A DNA stretch of 64,000 bases from NCBI RefSeq assembly GCF_003350475.1, contig NZ_QQAV01000003.1:1-64000 (forward strand), read 5' to 3'. This DNA comes from Pseudacidovorax intermedius. GTDB lineage: Bacteria > Pseudomonadota > Gammaproteobacteria > Burkholderiales > Burkholderiaceae_C. Below are positions 25,201 through 34,974 of the stretch, piece after piece. How positions within the stretch are numbered: position 1 is the stretch's first letter; the number at the start of each line of letters is the position of its first letter. A program made the translations under genes and the position numbers. Below the pieces are notes generated by a model that was not told the origin of the DNA, did no database searches, and saw nothing but the letters and a program-made list of their open reading frames with translations.

Positions 25201-27456
25201 ATGAGTGTGGTCCTTCCCTCTTCCGCGTCCGGCGCGGCGCCGGCGCCCGGCAAGGCGCCGACCGCTGCGCTGAACGCGGCCGCGGCCAGCTTCGCGGCGC
25301 TGACCGCGCGACTGGACTACCTGGCCGCGGAGGATGTGGAACTGGTGCGCCGCGCCTACCGATTTGCCGACGAAGCCCATCTCGGCCAGTTGCGCAACAG
25401 CGGCGAGCCCTACATCACGCATCCCATCGCCGTCGCCGCCCAGTGTGCCGAGTGGAAGCTCGATGCCCAGGCCCTCATGGCCGCGCTGCTGCACGACGCC
25501 ATCGAAGACTGCGGCGTCACCAAGCCTGAATTGGTCGAGCGTTTCGGTTCGGCGGTGGCGGAACTGGTGGACGGCCTCACCAAGCTCGACAAGCTTCAGT
25601 TCGACACGCGCGAGGAGAACCAGGCCGAGTCCTTCCGCAAGATGCTGCTCGCCATGGCGCGCGACGTGCGCGTCATCCTCATCAAGCTGGCCGACCGCAC
25701 GCACAACATGCGCACCCTGAGCGATGCGCCGCGGGCCAAATGGGGCCGCATCGCGCGCGAGACGCTGGACATCTACGCCCCCATCGCCTACCGCCTGGGG
25801 CTCAACCAGACCTACCGCGAGTTGCAGGAGTTGTCGTTCCGGCATCTCAAGCCCTGGCGCCACGCGATCCTGACCAAGGCCGTGGCCAAGGCCCGCAGCC
25901 GCCGGCGCGATCTCATCCAGAAAGTGCAGCGCGACGTGGAGACGGCGTTTGCTGCCGCCGGCCTCCAAGTGCGTATCGCCGGCCGCGAGAAGACGCTGTA
26001 CTCCATCTACCGCAAGATGGACGACAAGCACCTGAGCTTTGCACAGGTCACCGACATCTACGGTTTTCGCTTGGTCGTACCCAGCACCATCGCCTGTTAC
26101 ACGGGCCTGGGCGTGTTGCACCAGTTGTACAAGCCGCATCCGGGCAAGTTCAAGGATCACATCGCGATCCCCAAGATCAACGGCTACCAGTCGCTGCACA
26201 CGACGCTGGTGGGCCCTTCGGGCGTGAACGTGGAGTTCCAGCTCCGTACCGAAGCGATGCATGTGGTCGCCGAGTCCGGCGTGGCGGCACACTGGCTGTA
26301 CAAGGCGGCCGGCGATGCAGACCAAGGCGAGCGGCTCAGCGCCAAGTGGCTGCAGTCGCTGGTCGACATCCAGGACGAGACGCGCGACGCGCGTGAGTTC
26401 TGGGAACACGTCAAGGTCGACCTGTTCCCGGACGCGGTCTATGTCTTCACGCCCCGCAGCGAGATCCTGGCGCTGCCGCGCGGCGCCACGGTGGTGGACT
26501 TTGCCTATGCGATCCACACCAGCGTGGGCCACCACGCCTCGGCGGCGCGCATCAACGGAGAGCAGGTGCCGCTGCGCACCGAACTCAAGAACGGCGACGT
26601 GGTCGAGGTGATCACGGCGCCGGTCTCCACGCCTAACCCAGCGTGGCTGGGCTTCGTTCGCACGGGCCGGGCCCGCTCGAAGATCCGCAACTACCTCAAG
26701 ACGCTGGCCCAGGCCGAGTCTGAGCGCCTGGGCGAAAAGCTGCTGTCCCAGGCGCTGCGTGCTGAGGGCGTGCGCAAGTTGCCGGGAATCGAAGCGGACT
26801 ACCAGGCGATCTGGGACAAGCTGCTGCGCTTCACCGGCAACCGCAACCGCGAAGACCTGATGACCGACATCGGCCTCGGCAAGCGGGTGGCCAGCATCGT
26901 GGCCAAGCGGTTGATGACGCTGCTGGCCGAGCGCGGCGAGAAGCCCGATGCGCTGCTGATGAGTCGCGAGCGCTTCACGGCGCATGAGAACGTCTCGCAA
27001 GGCGCGGTCACGCTGGACGGCAGCGAGAACTCATCCGTGCGCTTTGCGCTGTGCTGCCGCCCCGTGCCCGGCGATCCGATCGTGGGCTATCTGGGCCATG
27101 GTGAAGGCCTGGTGGTCCACACCGACGCCTGCGGGGTCGGTCAGCGGCTGCGCCACAAGGACGCCGAGCGCTTCTTCGCCGTGGAATGGGCCGACGAGCC
27201 CGTGCGCAGCTTCGAGACGGGCATCCTGGTGACGGTTCGCAACGACAAAGGCGTGCTGGCGCGCGTCGCCTCCACCCTCGCCCGGGCCGAGGCGGACATC
27301 ACCCACGTCGAGATGCCGGACGAAAGCCAGCAGGATTCAACCGACCTGCGCTTCGTCATCGCTGTACGCGACGCAGCCCATGTCGAATCCGTGCTGCGCG
27401 CCGCGCGGCGCACACCGTCAGTGCTGTCGGCACGGCGGATCGTGCCTGCACCCTGA
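25201..27456 (+). CDS. spoT: Bifunctional (p)ppGpp synthetase/hydrolase
   Basis: The 751-aa protein has an intact HD hydrolase domain (H74, H98-D99 in LLHDAIEDC, then KLADRTHNMRTL), so it can degrade ppGpp. The synthetase domain follows (YSIYRKMDDK and DIYGFRLVV near residues 265-290, PKINGYQSLHT). TGS (FTPRSEILALPRGATVVDFA, near 415) and C-terminal ACT domains complete the long RelA/SpoT layout. The intact HD site and the gmk-rpoZ-spoT order favour SpoT over RelA. Confidence 0.93.
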   Translation: MSVVLPSSASGAAPAPGKAPTAALNAAAASFAALTARLDYLAAEDVELVRRAYRFADEAHLGQLRNSGEPYITHPIAVAAQCAEWKLDAQALMAALLHDAIEDCGVTKPELVERFGSAVAELVDGLTKLDKLQFDTREENQAESFRKMLLAMARDVRVILIKLADRTHNMRTLSDAPRAKWGRIARETLDIYAPIAYRLGLNQTYRELQELSFRHLKPWRHAILTKAVAKARSRRRDLIQKVQRDVETAFAAAGLQVRIAGREKTLYSIYRKMDDKHLSFAQVTDIYGFRLVVPSTIACYTGLGVLHQLYKPHPGKFKDHIAIPKINGYQSLHTTLVGPSGVNVEFQLRTEAMHVVAESGVAAHWLYKAAGDADQGERLSAKWLQSLVDIQDETRDAREFWEHVKVDLFPDAVYVFTPRSEILALPRGATVVDFAYAIHTSVGHHASAARINGEQVPLRTELKNGDVVEVITAPVSTPNPAWLGFVRTGRARSKIRNYLKTLAQAESERLGEKLLSQALRAEGVRKLPGIEADYQAIWDKLLRFTGNRNREDLMTDIGLGKRVASIVAKRLMTLLAERGEKPDALLMSRERFTAHENVSQGAVTLDGSENSSVRFALCCRPVPGDPIVGYLGHGEGLVVHTDACGVGQRLRHKDAERFFAVEWADEPVRSFETGILVTVRNDKGVLARVASTLARAEADITHVEMPDESQQDSTDLRFVIAVRDAAHVESVLRAARRTPSVLSARRIVPAP

Positions 27457-27496
27457 GCGCTCCCGTGCGCCGCCGGCCGGCCGCGCTGTTGTCCGA

Positions 27497-28063
27497 TCAG
27501 CGGGAGGCGGGGGCGGGGTACACGACCTCGACCACTTCGATCTCCTGCGTACCGCCGGGCGTCACCAGCTTGAGCGCATCGCCCACGCGGGCCTTGAGCA
27601 AGGTCCGCGATATGGGCGCGATCCAGCTCACCTGGCGTTGTGCGCTCTCCGCCTCGTCGATCCCCAGGATGGTGACCGTGTGCTCCTCGCCGGATTCATC
27701 CGCGTAGGTCACGGTGGCGCCAAAGAACACTTGGTCGCTGCCGTGGTGGACCGATGGATCGGTCACTTCGGCGATCTCCAGGCGCTTGGTGAGAAAGCGG
27801 ATCCGCCGGTCGATTTCTCGAAGCCGCTTCTTGCCGTACAGGTAGTCGCCGTTTTCCGAGCGATCACCATTCTTGGCGGCCCAATGGACGGCCTCGACCA
27901 CCTTGGGACGCTCCACGTCCATCAATGACAGCAGTTCGGCACGCAGGCGCTCGTAACCTTCCGGCGTGATGTAGTTCTTGCCACCTGGGGGCAAGGGCGG
28001 GAGGCCGCCAGCCTCGTCGTCCTCATCACCGTTGTCGCTTTCCTTGGTGAAGGCTTTGCTCAT
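27497..28063 (-). CDS. greB: Transcription elongation factor GreB
   Basis: The 188-aa product has an acidic N-terminal extension (about 25 residues, GDEDDEAGG), then the Gre coiled coil with NYITPEGYERLRAEL and the GreB-like GDRSENGDYLYGKKRLREIDRRI tip region, and a C-terminal FKBP-like domain (FFGATVTYADESGEEH, SRTLLKARVGD). It rescues backtracked RNA polymerase by stimulating transcript cleavage. It is convergent with spoT. Confidence 0.92.
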   Translation of the reverse strand: MSKAFTKESDNGDEDDEAGGLPPLPPGGKNYITPEGYERLRAELLSLMDVERPKVVEAVHWAAKNGDRSENGDYLYGKKRLREIDRRIRFLTKRLEIAEVTDPSVHHGSDQVFFGATVTYADESGEEHTVTILGIDEAESAQRQVSWIAPISRTLLKARVGDALKLVTPGGTQEIEVVEVVYPAPASR

Positions 28064-28089
28064 GCGCGAGATCCCTCAAAAGTTTTCGG

Positions 28090-28129
28090 ACAAAGAAAAA
28101 CGGGCTAGCGCTTGTGGCGCTAACCCGTT
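28090..28129 (-). terminator. Terminator downstream of tRNA-Arg
   Basis: On the minus strand AACGGGTTAGCGC pairs with GCGCTAGCCCGTT (one mismatch) across a short CACAA loop, followed by TTTTTCTTTG. It ends the tRNA-Ile/tRNA-Arg transcript just before greB. Confidence 0.88.
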
Positions 28130-28147
28130 GTTCCCCATAGGGAAATA

Positions 28148-28224
28148 TGGTGCGGCTGGCAGGAATCGAACCCACGACCCCTTGGTTCGTAGCCAAGTAC
28201 TCTATCCAGCTGAGCTACAGCCGC
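28148..28224 (-). tRNA. tRNA-Arg (anticodon ACG)
   Basis: This 77-nt tRNA has acceptor stem GCGGCTG/CAGCCGC, then A and an encoded CCA. The anticodon loop gives ACG and the T-arm contains GGGTTCGATTCC. It lies 73 bp downstream of the split tRNA-Ile, on the same strand, and probably shares its transcript. Confidence 0.95.
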
Positions 28225-28297
28225 TGAGCTTTCTAGTATAGCACGACATTTTCGTGGCGCCAACTATCAAGCAAAACTTTCTTCGTTTCTTCCGCCC

Positions 28298-28625
28298 TGG
28301 TAGGCCGTGCTGGGCTTGAACCAGCGACCAAAGGATTATGCCTACCACTTCAGCTTTCGCTGCCCGTTTCCGGTTCGTGGTCTGGACTCTGTCTTGCCTT
28401 TCGGCCTTCCCGTCGAGTCTCTACACGTTCCCCTTTCGGGGCTTCGCTCGGCGTTGGCCTGGCGCTCGGAAGAGCACGTTAGCGTTCGCCGAATTTGAGA
28501 AGTTCTACTTCAAGGCAGAGTGAACTTACCTTGAGCAACCCGTCGGGCCTCATCCGTTGGCGCCGAGGCACCTTTAGGCTGCTGCCCTTCAAGTCCTCTG
28601 CTCTAACCAACTGAGCTAACGGCCC
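28298..28625 (-). tRNA. tRNA-Ile (CAT, tRNA-Ile2) interrupted by a group I intron
   Basis: The 5' exon is 28592-28625 (GGGCCGT acceptor, D-arm, 5' half of the anticodon stem, ending GAGGACT). The 3' exon is 28298-28340 (CATAATCC, T-arm GCTGGTTCAAGCCCAGC, ACGGCCT, A, CCA). Joined, they form a full tRNA with loop CTCATAA and anticodon CAT. Its T-arm and anticodon arm resemble tRNA-Ile2 rather than elongator Met, so the anticodon C is expected to be changed to lysidine by TilS. The exons are separated by 251 nt inserted between T33 and C34. Confidence 0.93.
28341..28591 (-). ncRNA. Group I self-splicing intron in tRNA-Ile(CAU) anticodon loop
   Basis: The 251-nt insert has the conserved group I core in order: AATTCGGCGAA-CTAA near 28480-28498 (P), CAACGCCGAGC near 28445-28460 (Q), GTGTAGAGACTCGACGG at 28410-28426 (R) and AAGACAGAGTCC at 28384-28395 (S). 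The 5' exon ends ACT, and GGT in the intron can form a 3-bp P1 with the conserved U-G wobble at the splice site. The intron ends in G, as required. Several GAAA-capped hairpins (for example GGCCGAAAGGC and CAGCGAAAGCTG) fit peripheral and P9 stems. The core closely resembles, from memory, the Azoarcus tRNA-Ile intron. No homing endonuclease gene is present. Confidence 0.92.
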
Positions 28626-28652
28626 GAAGAGGTGAGATTATGACACGATTTT

Positions 28653-30575
28653 TTAGCCTCTGTCACGCGGAACGAAGGCACGACCCGAAAAAGATTTGCC
28701 GCCGGGGCCACGACCGGCGCCCGAAGGACGACCGTCGCGCGCAGCAGGCGCGGGCCGGCGGCTGTCGCCGTGCGAGCGGGGACCGCCAAAGCCCTCGCCA
28801 TGCCCACGGCCGCCAAAGCCTTCGTTGTGTCCACGATGACCTGCGAAGCCTTCGCCAGAACGTTGGCCGCCGCCGAAGCCCTCTTGACGGCCGCGATGGC
28901 CGCCACCGAAACCGTCGTCGCCCTGAGGCCGGCCAAAGCCACCCCCTGCGCGAGCGCCACCGTCGAAACCCTGCGAGCGCTGGCCGCCATGACGCGCGCC
29001 GCCCGAGGACTCACCCCAACCCTGCGCACGGCCACCGCCGGCAAAGCCAGGCGAGCGACGGCGGTCGTCTCCTTGGCGGCCGGCCGGACCACCACGGCCC
29101 CGGCCCGCGCCGCCACGCGGCGGCTGGGCCGTCGGCGCACGGCGGGTCGGCTCCATGCCTTCGATCACTTCGGGCTGGAACTGCTGCTTGGTGAAGGCTT
29201 CGATGTCGAAGATGCGGCGTTGGTCGCGGAACTCGGCGAAGGTCACGGCGATACCATCGCGGCCCGCCCGCCCGGTACGGCCGATGCGGTGGGTGTAGTC
29301 CTCCGCCTTCATCGGCAGGCCGAAGTTGAAAACGTGACTGATCGTCGGCACGTCGATGCCGCGGGCAGCGACGTCGGTGGCCACGAGGATCTGCACTTGG
29401 CCGTTGCGCAGCGCCATGAGTCGACGGTTGCGCAGGCCCTGGCTCAGCGCCCCGTGCAGCGCCACGGCGGAGAAGCCGGCCTGCTGCAGGTCATTGGCCA
29501 GGCCGTCGCATTCGATCTGCGTGCTGGCGAAGACCACGGCCTGCTGGATGGCCGTGTCACGCAGCCAATGATCGAGCAGCGCACGCTTGTGGCTGGCGTG
29601 GTCGGCCCAGTGCAGCACCTGACGGATGTTGGCGTGCTTCTGCTGCGGGCTGTCGATCTGCACCTTGCGCGGCTCGCGCATCACGCGGGCGGCCAGTTGC
29701 TGGATGCGCGGCGCAAAGGTGGCGCTGAACATCATGGTCTGCTGGCGCTGGATGGTCAGCTGGTTGATCTCGGCGAGGTCGTCGGCGAAGCCCAGGTCGA
29801 GCATGCGGTCGGCCTCGTCGACGACGAGGAAGCGCACCTGATCCAGCTTGATCTGCATCGAACGCTGCAGGTCCAGCAGCCGGCCGGGCGTGGCCACCAC
29901 GAGGTTGGCGTTCTGCAGGCGGGCGATCTGCAACTGGTAGGGCATGCCGCCCACCACGTTGGCGATGCGCAGGCCGCGGCAGTGGCGCACCAGTTCGATG
30001 GCGTCGTGGGCCACCTGCTGAGCCAGTTCGCGCGTGGGGCACAGCACCAGCGCGCCGGGGACGGCCGCCTTGAAGTTGCGCGACTGCGTCGGATTGACGC
30101 GGCGGGGCTTCTTGGGCGGCGCTTCGCCGCGGGCGGCGGCTTCGGCCGCCAGGCGGGCGTGCTCGGCCTTGGCCTCTTCTTCTTCGCGCTGCTGTTGCAG
30201 CAGCAGCGTGTGCAGCACGGGCAGCAGGAAGGCGGCGGTCTTGCCGCTGCCGGTCTGGCTGGAGACCATCAGGTCGACGAAGCCGGCCGCGCTGGCGTCC
30301 TGCTCTTCGTTGCCGGGCATGGCCATCGGGATGGCCTTCGTCTGGACGGCGGTGGGTTCGGTGTAGCCCAGGTCGCGCACGGCGGCGACGAGTTCGGGCG
30401 CCAAGCCGAGTTTGGCAAAAGGATGCGGGCCCTCGGGCGCAGCAGGCTCGGCGACGACGTCGTGGGCCAGGACGGCTTCGGGCGCGTCGGCGCGGCCATC
30501 AGCCACGATTTCAGTGGAAAAGGAAGGGTCGAGCACAGGCGCAGCAGCGCCCTGCTCATGCAGGGAGTCGGTCAT
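28653..30575 (-). CDS. DEAD-box ATP-dependent RNA helicase, RhlE-like
   Basis: ATG at 30575 gives 640 aa. All helicase motifs are present: Q motif (FAKLGL, PTAVQTKAI), I SSQTGSGKTAAF, Ia PTRELAQQ, II VDEADRML, III SATFAP, IV VVFAST, V ATDVAARGID and VI HRIGRTGRAG. A charged insertion of about 40 residues (Glu/Lys/Ala-rich, then KKPRR) separates motif I from Ia. The last 160 residues are a Gly/Arg-rich low-complexity tail with RGG and GFGG repeats, probably RNA binding. It lies 27 bp upstream of the split tRNA-Ile on the same strand, so the transcripts may be linked. Confidence 0.92.
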   Translation of the reverse strand: MTDSLHEQGAAAPVLDPSFSTEIVADGRADAPEAVLAHDVVAEPAAPEGPHPFAKLGLAPELVAAVRDLGYTEPTAVQTKAIPMAMPGNEEQDASAAGFVDLMVSSQTGSGKTAAFLLPVLHTLLLQQQREEEEAKAEHARLAAEAAARGEAPPKKPRRVNPTQSRNFKAAVPGALVLCPTRELAQQVAHDAIELVRHCRGLRIANVVGGMPYQLQIARLQNANLVVATPGRLLDLQRSMQIKLDQVRFLVVDEADRMLDLGFADDLAEINQLTIQRQQTMMFSATFAPRIQQLAARVMREPRKVQIDSPQQKHANIRQVLHWADHASHKRALLDHWLRDTAIQQAVVFASTQIECDGLANDLQQAGFSAVALHGALSQGLRNRRLMALRNGQVQILVATDVAARGIDVPTISHVFNFGLPMKAEDYTHRIGRTGRAGRDGIAVTFAEFRDQRRIFDIEAFTKQQFQPEVIEGMEPTRRAPTAQPPRGGAGRGRGGPAGRQGDDRRRSPGFAGGGRAQGWGESSGGARHGGQRSQGFDGGARAGGGFGRPQGDDGFGGGHRGRQEGFGGGQRSGEGFAGHRGHNEGFGGRGHGEGFGGPRSHGDSRRPAPAARDGRPSGAGRGPGGKSFSGRAFVPRDRG

Positions 30576-30851
30576 AAAACTGATCGTGAACGCACGCCGC
30601 CCCGCAGGGGCAGGCACGTTGGAGGTTCAGAAAAACATCAACCATCCAACGACGATCGGCGCGCAGGCGATCCGTGTAAGAGGATCAGGCGCCGTGGTCG
30701 GGTTCATCGAGCTGTTCCGCTGTGTGCGGGAGCCGCCGACCAATGTGCAAGAAGGGAGATGCGCAAAACTCGCTGCGGTCATGGTTTTGCAGCGAGCCCA
30801 CGATTATGGCAGGAGTTCAGGGTTTTGCCTAATCCCGCTTTGAGCAAATGT

Positions 30852-31436
30852 TCAATCCTGCAGGCGCAGGAAGGTGTCGCGGTAGTGCAGCAGCTCGTCG
30901 ATGGACTCGTGCACGTCGGCCAGCGCCGTGTGGGCCTGTTGCTTCTTGAAGGTGGCATAGGCGGCGGGCTTCCAGCGCTTGGCCAATTCCTTGAGCGTGC
31001 TGACGTCGAGGTTGCGGTAATGGAAGTAAGCCTCCAGCCGCGGCATGTACTTGACCAGGAAGCGCCGGTCCTGCCCGATGGTGTTGCCGCACATCGGCGA
31101 GCCGCTGCGCGGCACGTAGCGCATGAGGAAGTCGATGAGCTGCTGCTCGGCAGCGGCTTCGTCGAGGGTGGAGGTGCGCACCTTGTCGATCAGGCCGCTG
31201 CGGCCATGCGTGCCCTTGTTCCACGCGTCCATGGCGTCGAGCACGGCGTCGCTCTGGTGGACGACGAGCACGGGGCCGTCGATACGCACCGACAGGTCGG
31301 GGCTGGTGACGACGACGGCGATCTCGAGCAGGCGCTCCTTCTCGGGATCGAGGCCGCTCATCTCGCAGTCGAGCCAGACGAGGTTCTGGTCGCTCTTGGG
31401 AAGGGCCGGGGCAGAAGAGGCTTGGGATGCGGACAT
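30852..31436 (-). CDS. orn: Oligoribonuclease
   Basis: The 194-aa product has the DEDDh exonuclease pattern: [13 protein letters not shown] (Asp23, Glu25), [12 protein letters not shown] and [14 protein letters not shown]. Orn degrades 2-5 nt RNA fragments and pGpG. It is divergent from the M48 peptidase gene with a 69-bp gap. Confidence 0.95.
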   Translation of the reverse strand: MSASQASSAPALPKSDQNLVWLDCEMSGLDPEKERLLEIAVVVTSPDLSVRIDGPVLVVHQSDAVLDAMDAWNKGTHGRSGLIDKVRTSTLDEAAAEQQLIDFLMRYVPRSGSPMCGNTIGQDRRFLVKYMPRLEAYFHYRNLDVSTLKELAKRWKPAAYATFKKQQAHTALADVHESIDELLHYRDTFLRLQD

Positions 31437-31505
31437 CGGGGCATTCTCGCCCACAGTCACCTGCGCCCCGTGTGGCCGGTGGGTGCCCACTACACTGCGC
31501 CACGC

Positions 31506-32774
31506 ATGTCCGCCTCCCTTGCCTTCACCCTTCTTTTCGCCGTCGCGCTGAGTGCCGGATTGCTGCTGCGCTTCTGGCTGGCGGCACGCCAGATCCGCCA
31601 TGTGGCCCGGCACCGCGATGCCGTGCCAGCGCCTTTTGCCGGCACCGTCGATCTGGCGGCGCACCGCAAGGCCGCCGACTACACGGTCGCGCGCATGCGC
31701 TTCGGCCTGATCGAAGCTGCCTGGGGCGCGGCCACCCTGATCGCCTGGACCTTGTTGGGCGGCCTGGACCTGCTGGACAAGACGCTGGCTGCCTGGCTGG
31801 GCGCCGGCATGTGGCAACAGCTCGCGCTGCTTGGCGCCTTCAGCCTGATCGGCGGACTGATCGACCTGCCCTTCACGTGGTGGCAGACCTTCCGGCTCGA
31901 AGAGCGCTTTGGATTCAACAAGATGACGCCCAGGCTCTGGCTGGCCGACCTGCTCAAGGGGACGGCACTGGGCGTGGCGCTGGGCCTGCCGCTGGCCGCG
32001 CTGGTGCTCTGGTTGATGGGTGCGGCCGGGCCGCTCTGGTGGCTGTGGGCCTGGGTGGCACTCGCGGGCTGGACGCTGCTGCTGCAGTTCATCGTCCCGA
32101 CCTGGATCGCCCCGCTGTTCAACAAGTTCTTGCCGCTGGAGGACGAATCGCTCAAGCAGCGCGTGCAGACGCTGATGACCCGCTGCGGTTTCGCGGCGAA
32201 GGGCCTGTTCGTGATGGACGGCAGCCGCCGCAGCGCCCATGCCAATGCCTACTTCACCGGCTTCGGCCGGTCCAAACGCGTGGTGTTCTTCGACACGCTG
32301 CTGCGGCAGCTCACGCCGGGCGAGGTGGAGGCCGTGCTGGCCCACGAGCTGGGCCACTTCAAGCACCGCCATATCACCCGCCGCATGGGCCTGATGCTGG
32401 TGCTGAGCCTCGCGGCCTTCGCGTTGCTGGGCTGGCTGTCGGCCCAGGCCTGGTTCTACACCGGGCTGGGCGTGCAGCCGCACATGGCGGCGCCCAACGA
32501 CGCGCTGGCGCTGCTGCTGTTCATGCTGGTGGTGCCGGTGTTCAGCTTCTTCGTCTCGCCGGTCATGGCGCGCATGTCGCGTCGGGACGAATTCGAGGCC
32601 GATGCCTTCGCGGCCACGCATGCCGACGGTGCCGACCTGTCCCGCGCCCTGCTCAAACTGCACCAGGACAACGCGTCCACGTTGACGCCGGATCCGGTCT
32701 ATGTCGGCTTCTATTACTCCCACCCGCCGGCGGCGCAGCGCCTGGCGCGGCTGCAGCCGGCCGCGGTGGCCTGA
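31506..32774 (+). CDS. M48 family (Ste24-like) membrane metallopeptidase
   Basis: The 422-aa protein starts with a membrane segment ([20 protein letters not shown]) and has about six or seven hydrophobic helices. The zinc site HELGH lies near residue 280 in [13 protein letters not shown]; the third ligand region EFEADAFA lies near 360. The layout matches CAAX-prenyl-protease-like M48A enzymes rather than the shorter HtpX. It probably degrades or processes membrane proteins. It is followed 8 bp later by rsgA, likely in one operon. Confidence 0.92.
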   Translation: MSASLAFTLLFAVALSAGLLLRFWLAARQIRHVARHRDAVPAPFAGTVDLAAHRKAADYTVARMRFGLIEAAWGAATLIAWTLLGGLDLLDKTLAAWLGAGMWQQLALLGAFSLIGGLIDLPFTWWQTFRLEERFGFNKMTPRLWLADLLKGTALGVALGLPLAALVLWLMGAAGPLWWLWAWVALAGWTLLLQFIVPTWIAPLFNKFLPLEDESLKQRVQTLMTRCGFAAKGLFVMDGSRRSAHANAYFTGFGRSKRVVFFDTLLRQLTPGEVEAVLAHELGHFKHRHITRRMGLMLVLSLAAFALLGWLSAQAWFYTGLGVQPHMAAPNDALALLLFMLVVPVFSFFVSPVMARMSRRDEFEADAFAATHADGADLSRALLKLHQDNASTLTPDPVYVGFYYSHPPAAQRLARLQPAAVA

Positions 32775-32782
32775 GGACATCC

Positions 32783-33751
32783 GTGGGCCGCAGCAAGCAC
32801 AGCACGCAAGTCGGCGCCGCACCCGCCACGGCAACGGTGCAGCCAGGCCTGGTGGTTGGCAGCCATGGCCGGCACTGCCTGGTGGAATCGCCCGACGGCG
32901 AGCGCCGCATCTGCCACCCACGCGGCAAGAAGAGCCAGGCCGTGGTGGGCGACCGGGTGCAATGGCTGCCGAGCACCGACGAGGGCACCATCGAACGGGT
33001 GGACACGCGCCGCAATCTCTTCTATCGGCAGGACGAGATCCGCACCAAGTCCTTCGCGGCGAACCTGGACCAGATCCTGATGCTGGTCGCGGCGGAACCC
33101 GACTTTTCGGAGCATCAGCTGGCGCGGGCGCTGATCGCGGCCGAGGCCGAACACATCCGTGCGCTGATCGTGCTCAACAAGAGCGACCTGCCCGGTCTTT
33201 TCTCGCCAGCCTGGGAGCGGCTCGCGCCCTACCGCCGCATGGGCTACGGGGTGCTGCCCCTTTCGTTGAAGGACACCGGCGCCTCAGGCCTGGCCGAGGT
33301 GCAGGCCGAACTGGCAGGCCGCACCACGCTCATCCTCGGCCCCTCGGGTGTGGGCAAGAGCACGCTGGTCAACCGGCTGGTGCCTTCGGCGCTGGCGCAG
33401 ACGGGCGAGATCTCGCAGGCACTCAATTCGGGCCGCCACACCACCACGACGACCACCTGGTACTGGATGGACAAGCCAGCCGGGACGGCCTTGATCGACT
33501 CGCCCGGATTCCAGGAATTCGGCCTTCACCACATCGAGCCCACGCAATTGCCGGCGCTGATGCCCGACATCGCGGCCCACACGGGCGAATGCCGCTTCTA
33601 CAACTGCACGCACCGGCACGAGCCTGGGTGCGGCGTGATCGCCCATGTGGAAGGTGACGAGCGCAACGGCAACAGCGACGCGGACATCAGCGCGATGCGC
33701 TACCGCATCTACAACGAGCTCTTCGACGAGCTGAGCCGGCCGGCGTACTGA
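32783..33751 (+). CDS. rsgA: Ribosome small subunit-dependent GTPase A
   Basis: GTG at 32783 is favoured because GAGGA lies just upstream and it gives a 322-aa product of normal length. The OB fold is followed by a circularly permuted GTPase: G4 LNKSDL near 134, P-loop GPSGVGKST near 191, and G3 DSPGF near 237. A zinc motif follows ([14 protein letters not shown]). It acts late in 30S subunit maturation. Confidence 0.94.
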   Translation: MGRSKHSTQVGAAPATATVQPGLVVGSHGRHCLVESPDGERRICHPRGKKSQAVVGDRVQWLPSTDEGTIERVDTRRNLFYRQDEIRTKSFAANLDQILMLVAAEPDFSEHQLARALIAAEAEHIRALIVLNKSDLPGLFSPAWERLAPYRRMGYGVLPLSLKDTGASGLAEVQAELAGRTTLILGPSGVGKSTLVNRLVPSALAQTGEISQALNSGRHTTTTTTWYWMDKPAGTALIDSPGFQEFGLHHIEPTQLPALMPDIAAHTGECRFYNCTHRHEPGCGVIAHVEGDERNGNSDADISAMRYRIYNELFDELSRPAY

Positions 33752-33826
33752 AGGGCCACGGGCTGCGCCCCGCCTCCCAGTCGCAAGCCGGGCATGCCGG
33801 CGCGACTGCCGCGCCGAACCTCAGCC

Positions 33827-34912
33827 TCAGCCCTCCAGGATCGCCTGCAGCGCCTCCACCAACACACCGCACTGCGCCCGCGTGCCGATGCTGATGCGCA
33901 GCCACTGGTCGATGCGCGGCTGCCGGAAATGCCGCACCAGCACGGCCCGCTCGCGCAGCGCTGCCGCCAGGGTGGCCGCGTCGCGCTGCGGATGGCGCGC
34001 GAACACGAAGTTGGCCTGCGAAGGCAACACTTCGAAGCCGAGGTCCTCCAGCTGCAGCGCCAGCCCTTCGCGCGTGTCGATCACCGCGCGGCATTGCGCG
34101 CTGAACCACTCGTCGTCCTCGATGGCCGCCTGTGCGCCGGCCTGGGCCAGCCGGTCGAGCGGGTAGGAGTTGAAGCTGTTCTTGATGCGGGCCAGGGCTT
34201 CGATGAGCGGCGGCTGCCCCAGCGCAAAGCCCACGCGCAGGCCGGCCAGCGCGCGCGACTTGGAGAGGGTCTGCACCACCAGCAGGTTGGGATGGGCCTC
34301 GACCAGCGCCGCGGCGCTGCTGGCGCCAAAGTCCACATAAGCCTCGTCGACCAACACCACCCGCATGGGGCAGGCGCGCAGCAACTGTTCGATGGCGTCC
34401 AGGGGCAGCCCCTGCCCCGTCGGCGCATTCGGATTGGCGATCACCACGCCCGCGCAGCCCCGCTCCGCCCGCCGGGCCAGGGCGTCGATCTCGATGCGCA
34501 AGGCCTCGTCCACCGGCACCGCCTCCGCCTCGATGCCGTGCAGCTGGGTCCAGACCCGGTAGAAGCTGTAGGTGACATCGGGAAAGAGCAGGGGCTCGCC
34601 GCGCTGGAAGAAAGCCAGGAAGGCGTGGCTCAGCACCTCGTCGGAGCCGTTGCCGACGAACACCTGCGCGGGCTGCAAGCCATGACGGCGGGCGATGGCC
34701 TCGCGCAGCGACGTGGACTCGGGATCGGGGTAACGCTGCAGCCCATCACGCGCGGCCTCGGCGATGGCGGCGATCACCCGCGGCGACGGCGGACTCGGAT
34801 GCTCGTTGGTGTTGAGCTTGACCAGGTTGGCGATGCGTGGCTGCTCGCCGGGCACATAGGGCTCGAGCCCCGCGACACGCGGGCTCCAGAAGGCAGGATA
34901 GGGATGGGACAT
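33827..34912 (-). CDS. hisC: Histidinol-phosphate aminotransferase
   Basis: The product is 361 aa from ATG 34912 (MSHPYPAFW); ATG 34924 would add four residues. It has the class I/II aminotransferase pattern: VKLNTNEHP, GNGSDEVL, IANPNAPTGQGLP, LVDEAYVDFG and the PLP-lysine segment TLSKSRALAGLRVG. It transfers amino groups in histidine synthesis. It is isolated from other his genes here and follows a CobD/CbiB-like gene by 50 to 60 bp. Confidence 0.93.
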   Translation of the reverse strand: MSHPYPAFWSPRVAGLEPYVPGEQPRIANLVKLNTNEHPSPPSPRVIAAIAEAARDGLQRYPDPESTSLREAIARRHGLQPAQVFVGNGSDEVLSHAFLAFFQRGEPLLFPDVTYSFYRVWTQLHGIEAEAVPVDEALRIEIDALARRAERGCAGVVIANPNAPTGQGLPLDAIEQLLRACPMRVVLVDEAYVDFGASSAAALVEAHPNLLVVQTLSKSRALAGLRVGFALGQPPLIEALARIKNSFNSYPLDRLAQAGAQAAIEDDEWFSAQCRAVIDTREGLALQLEDLGFEVLPSQANFVFARHPQRDAATLAAALRERAVLVRHFRQPRIDQWLRISIGTRAQCGVLVEALQAILEG

Positions 34913-34974
34913 ATCGCTCGCCATGCGGCACAAGACCGCCGAGGAAGATGGAAGAGAGAAGACGGCGCGGGCCT

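Noticed and set aside
28307-28523. Short plus-strand frames inside the tRNA-Ile intron
   Set aside because: They lie antisense to the intron and tRNA and show no homing endonuclease motif such as LAGLIDADG, GIY-YIG or HNH.
28770-31505. Upstream extension of the M48 peptidase frame across the helicase and orn
   Set aside because: The peptidase starts naturally at 31506 with a membrane segment; the upstream part is antisense to two well-supported genes.
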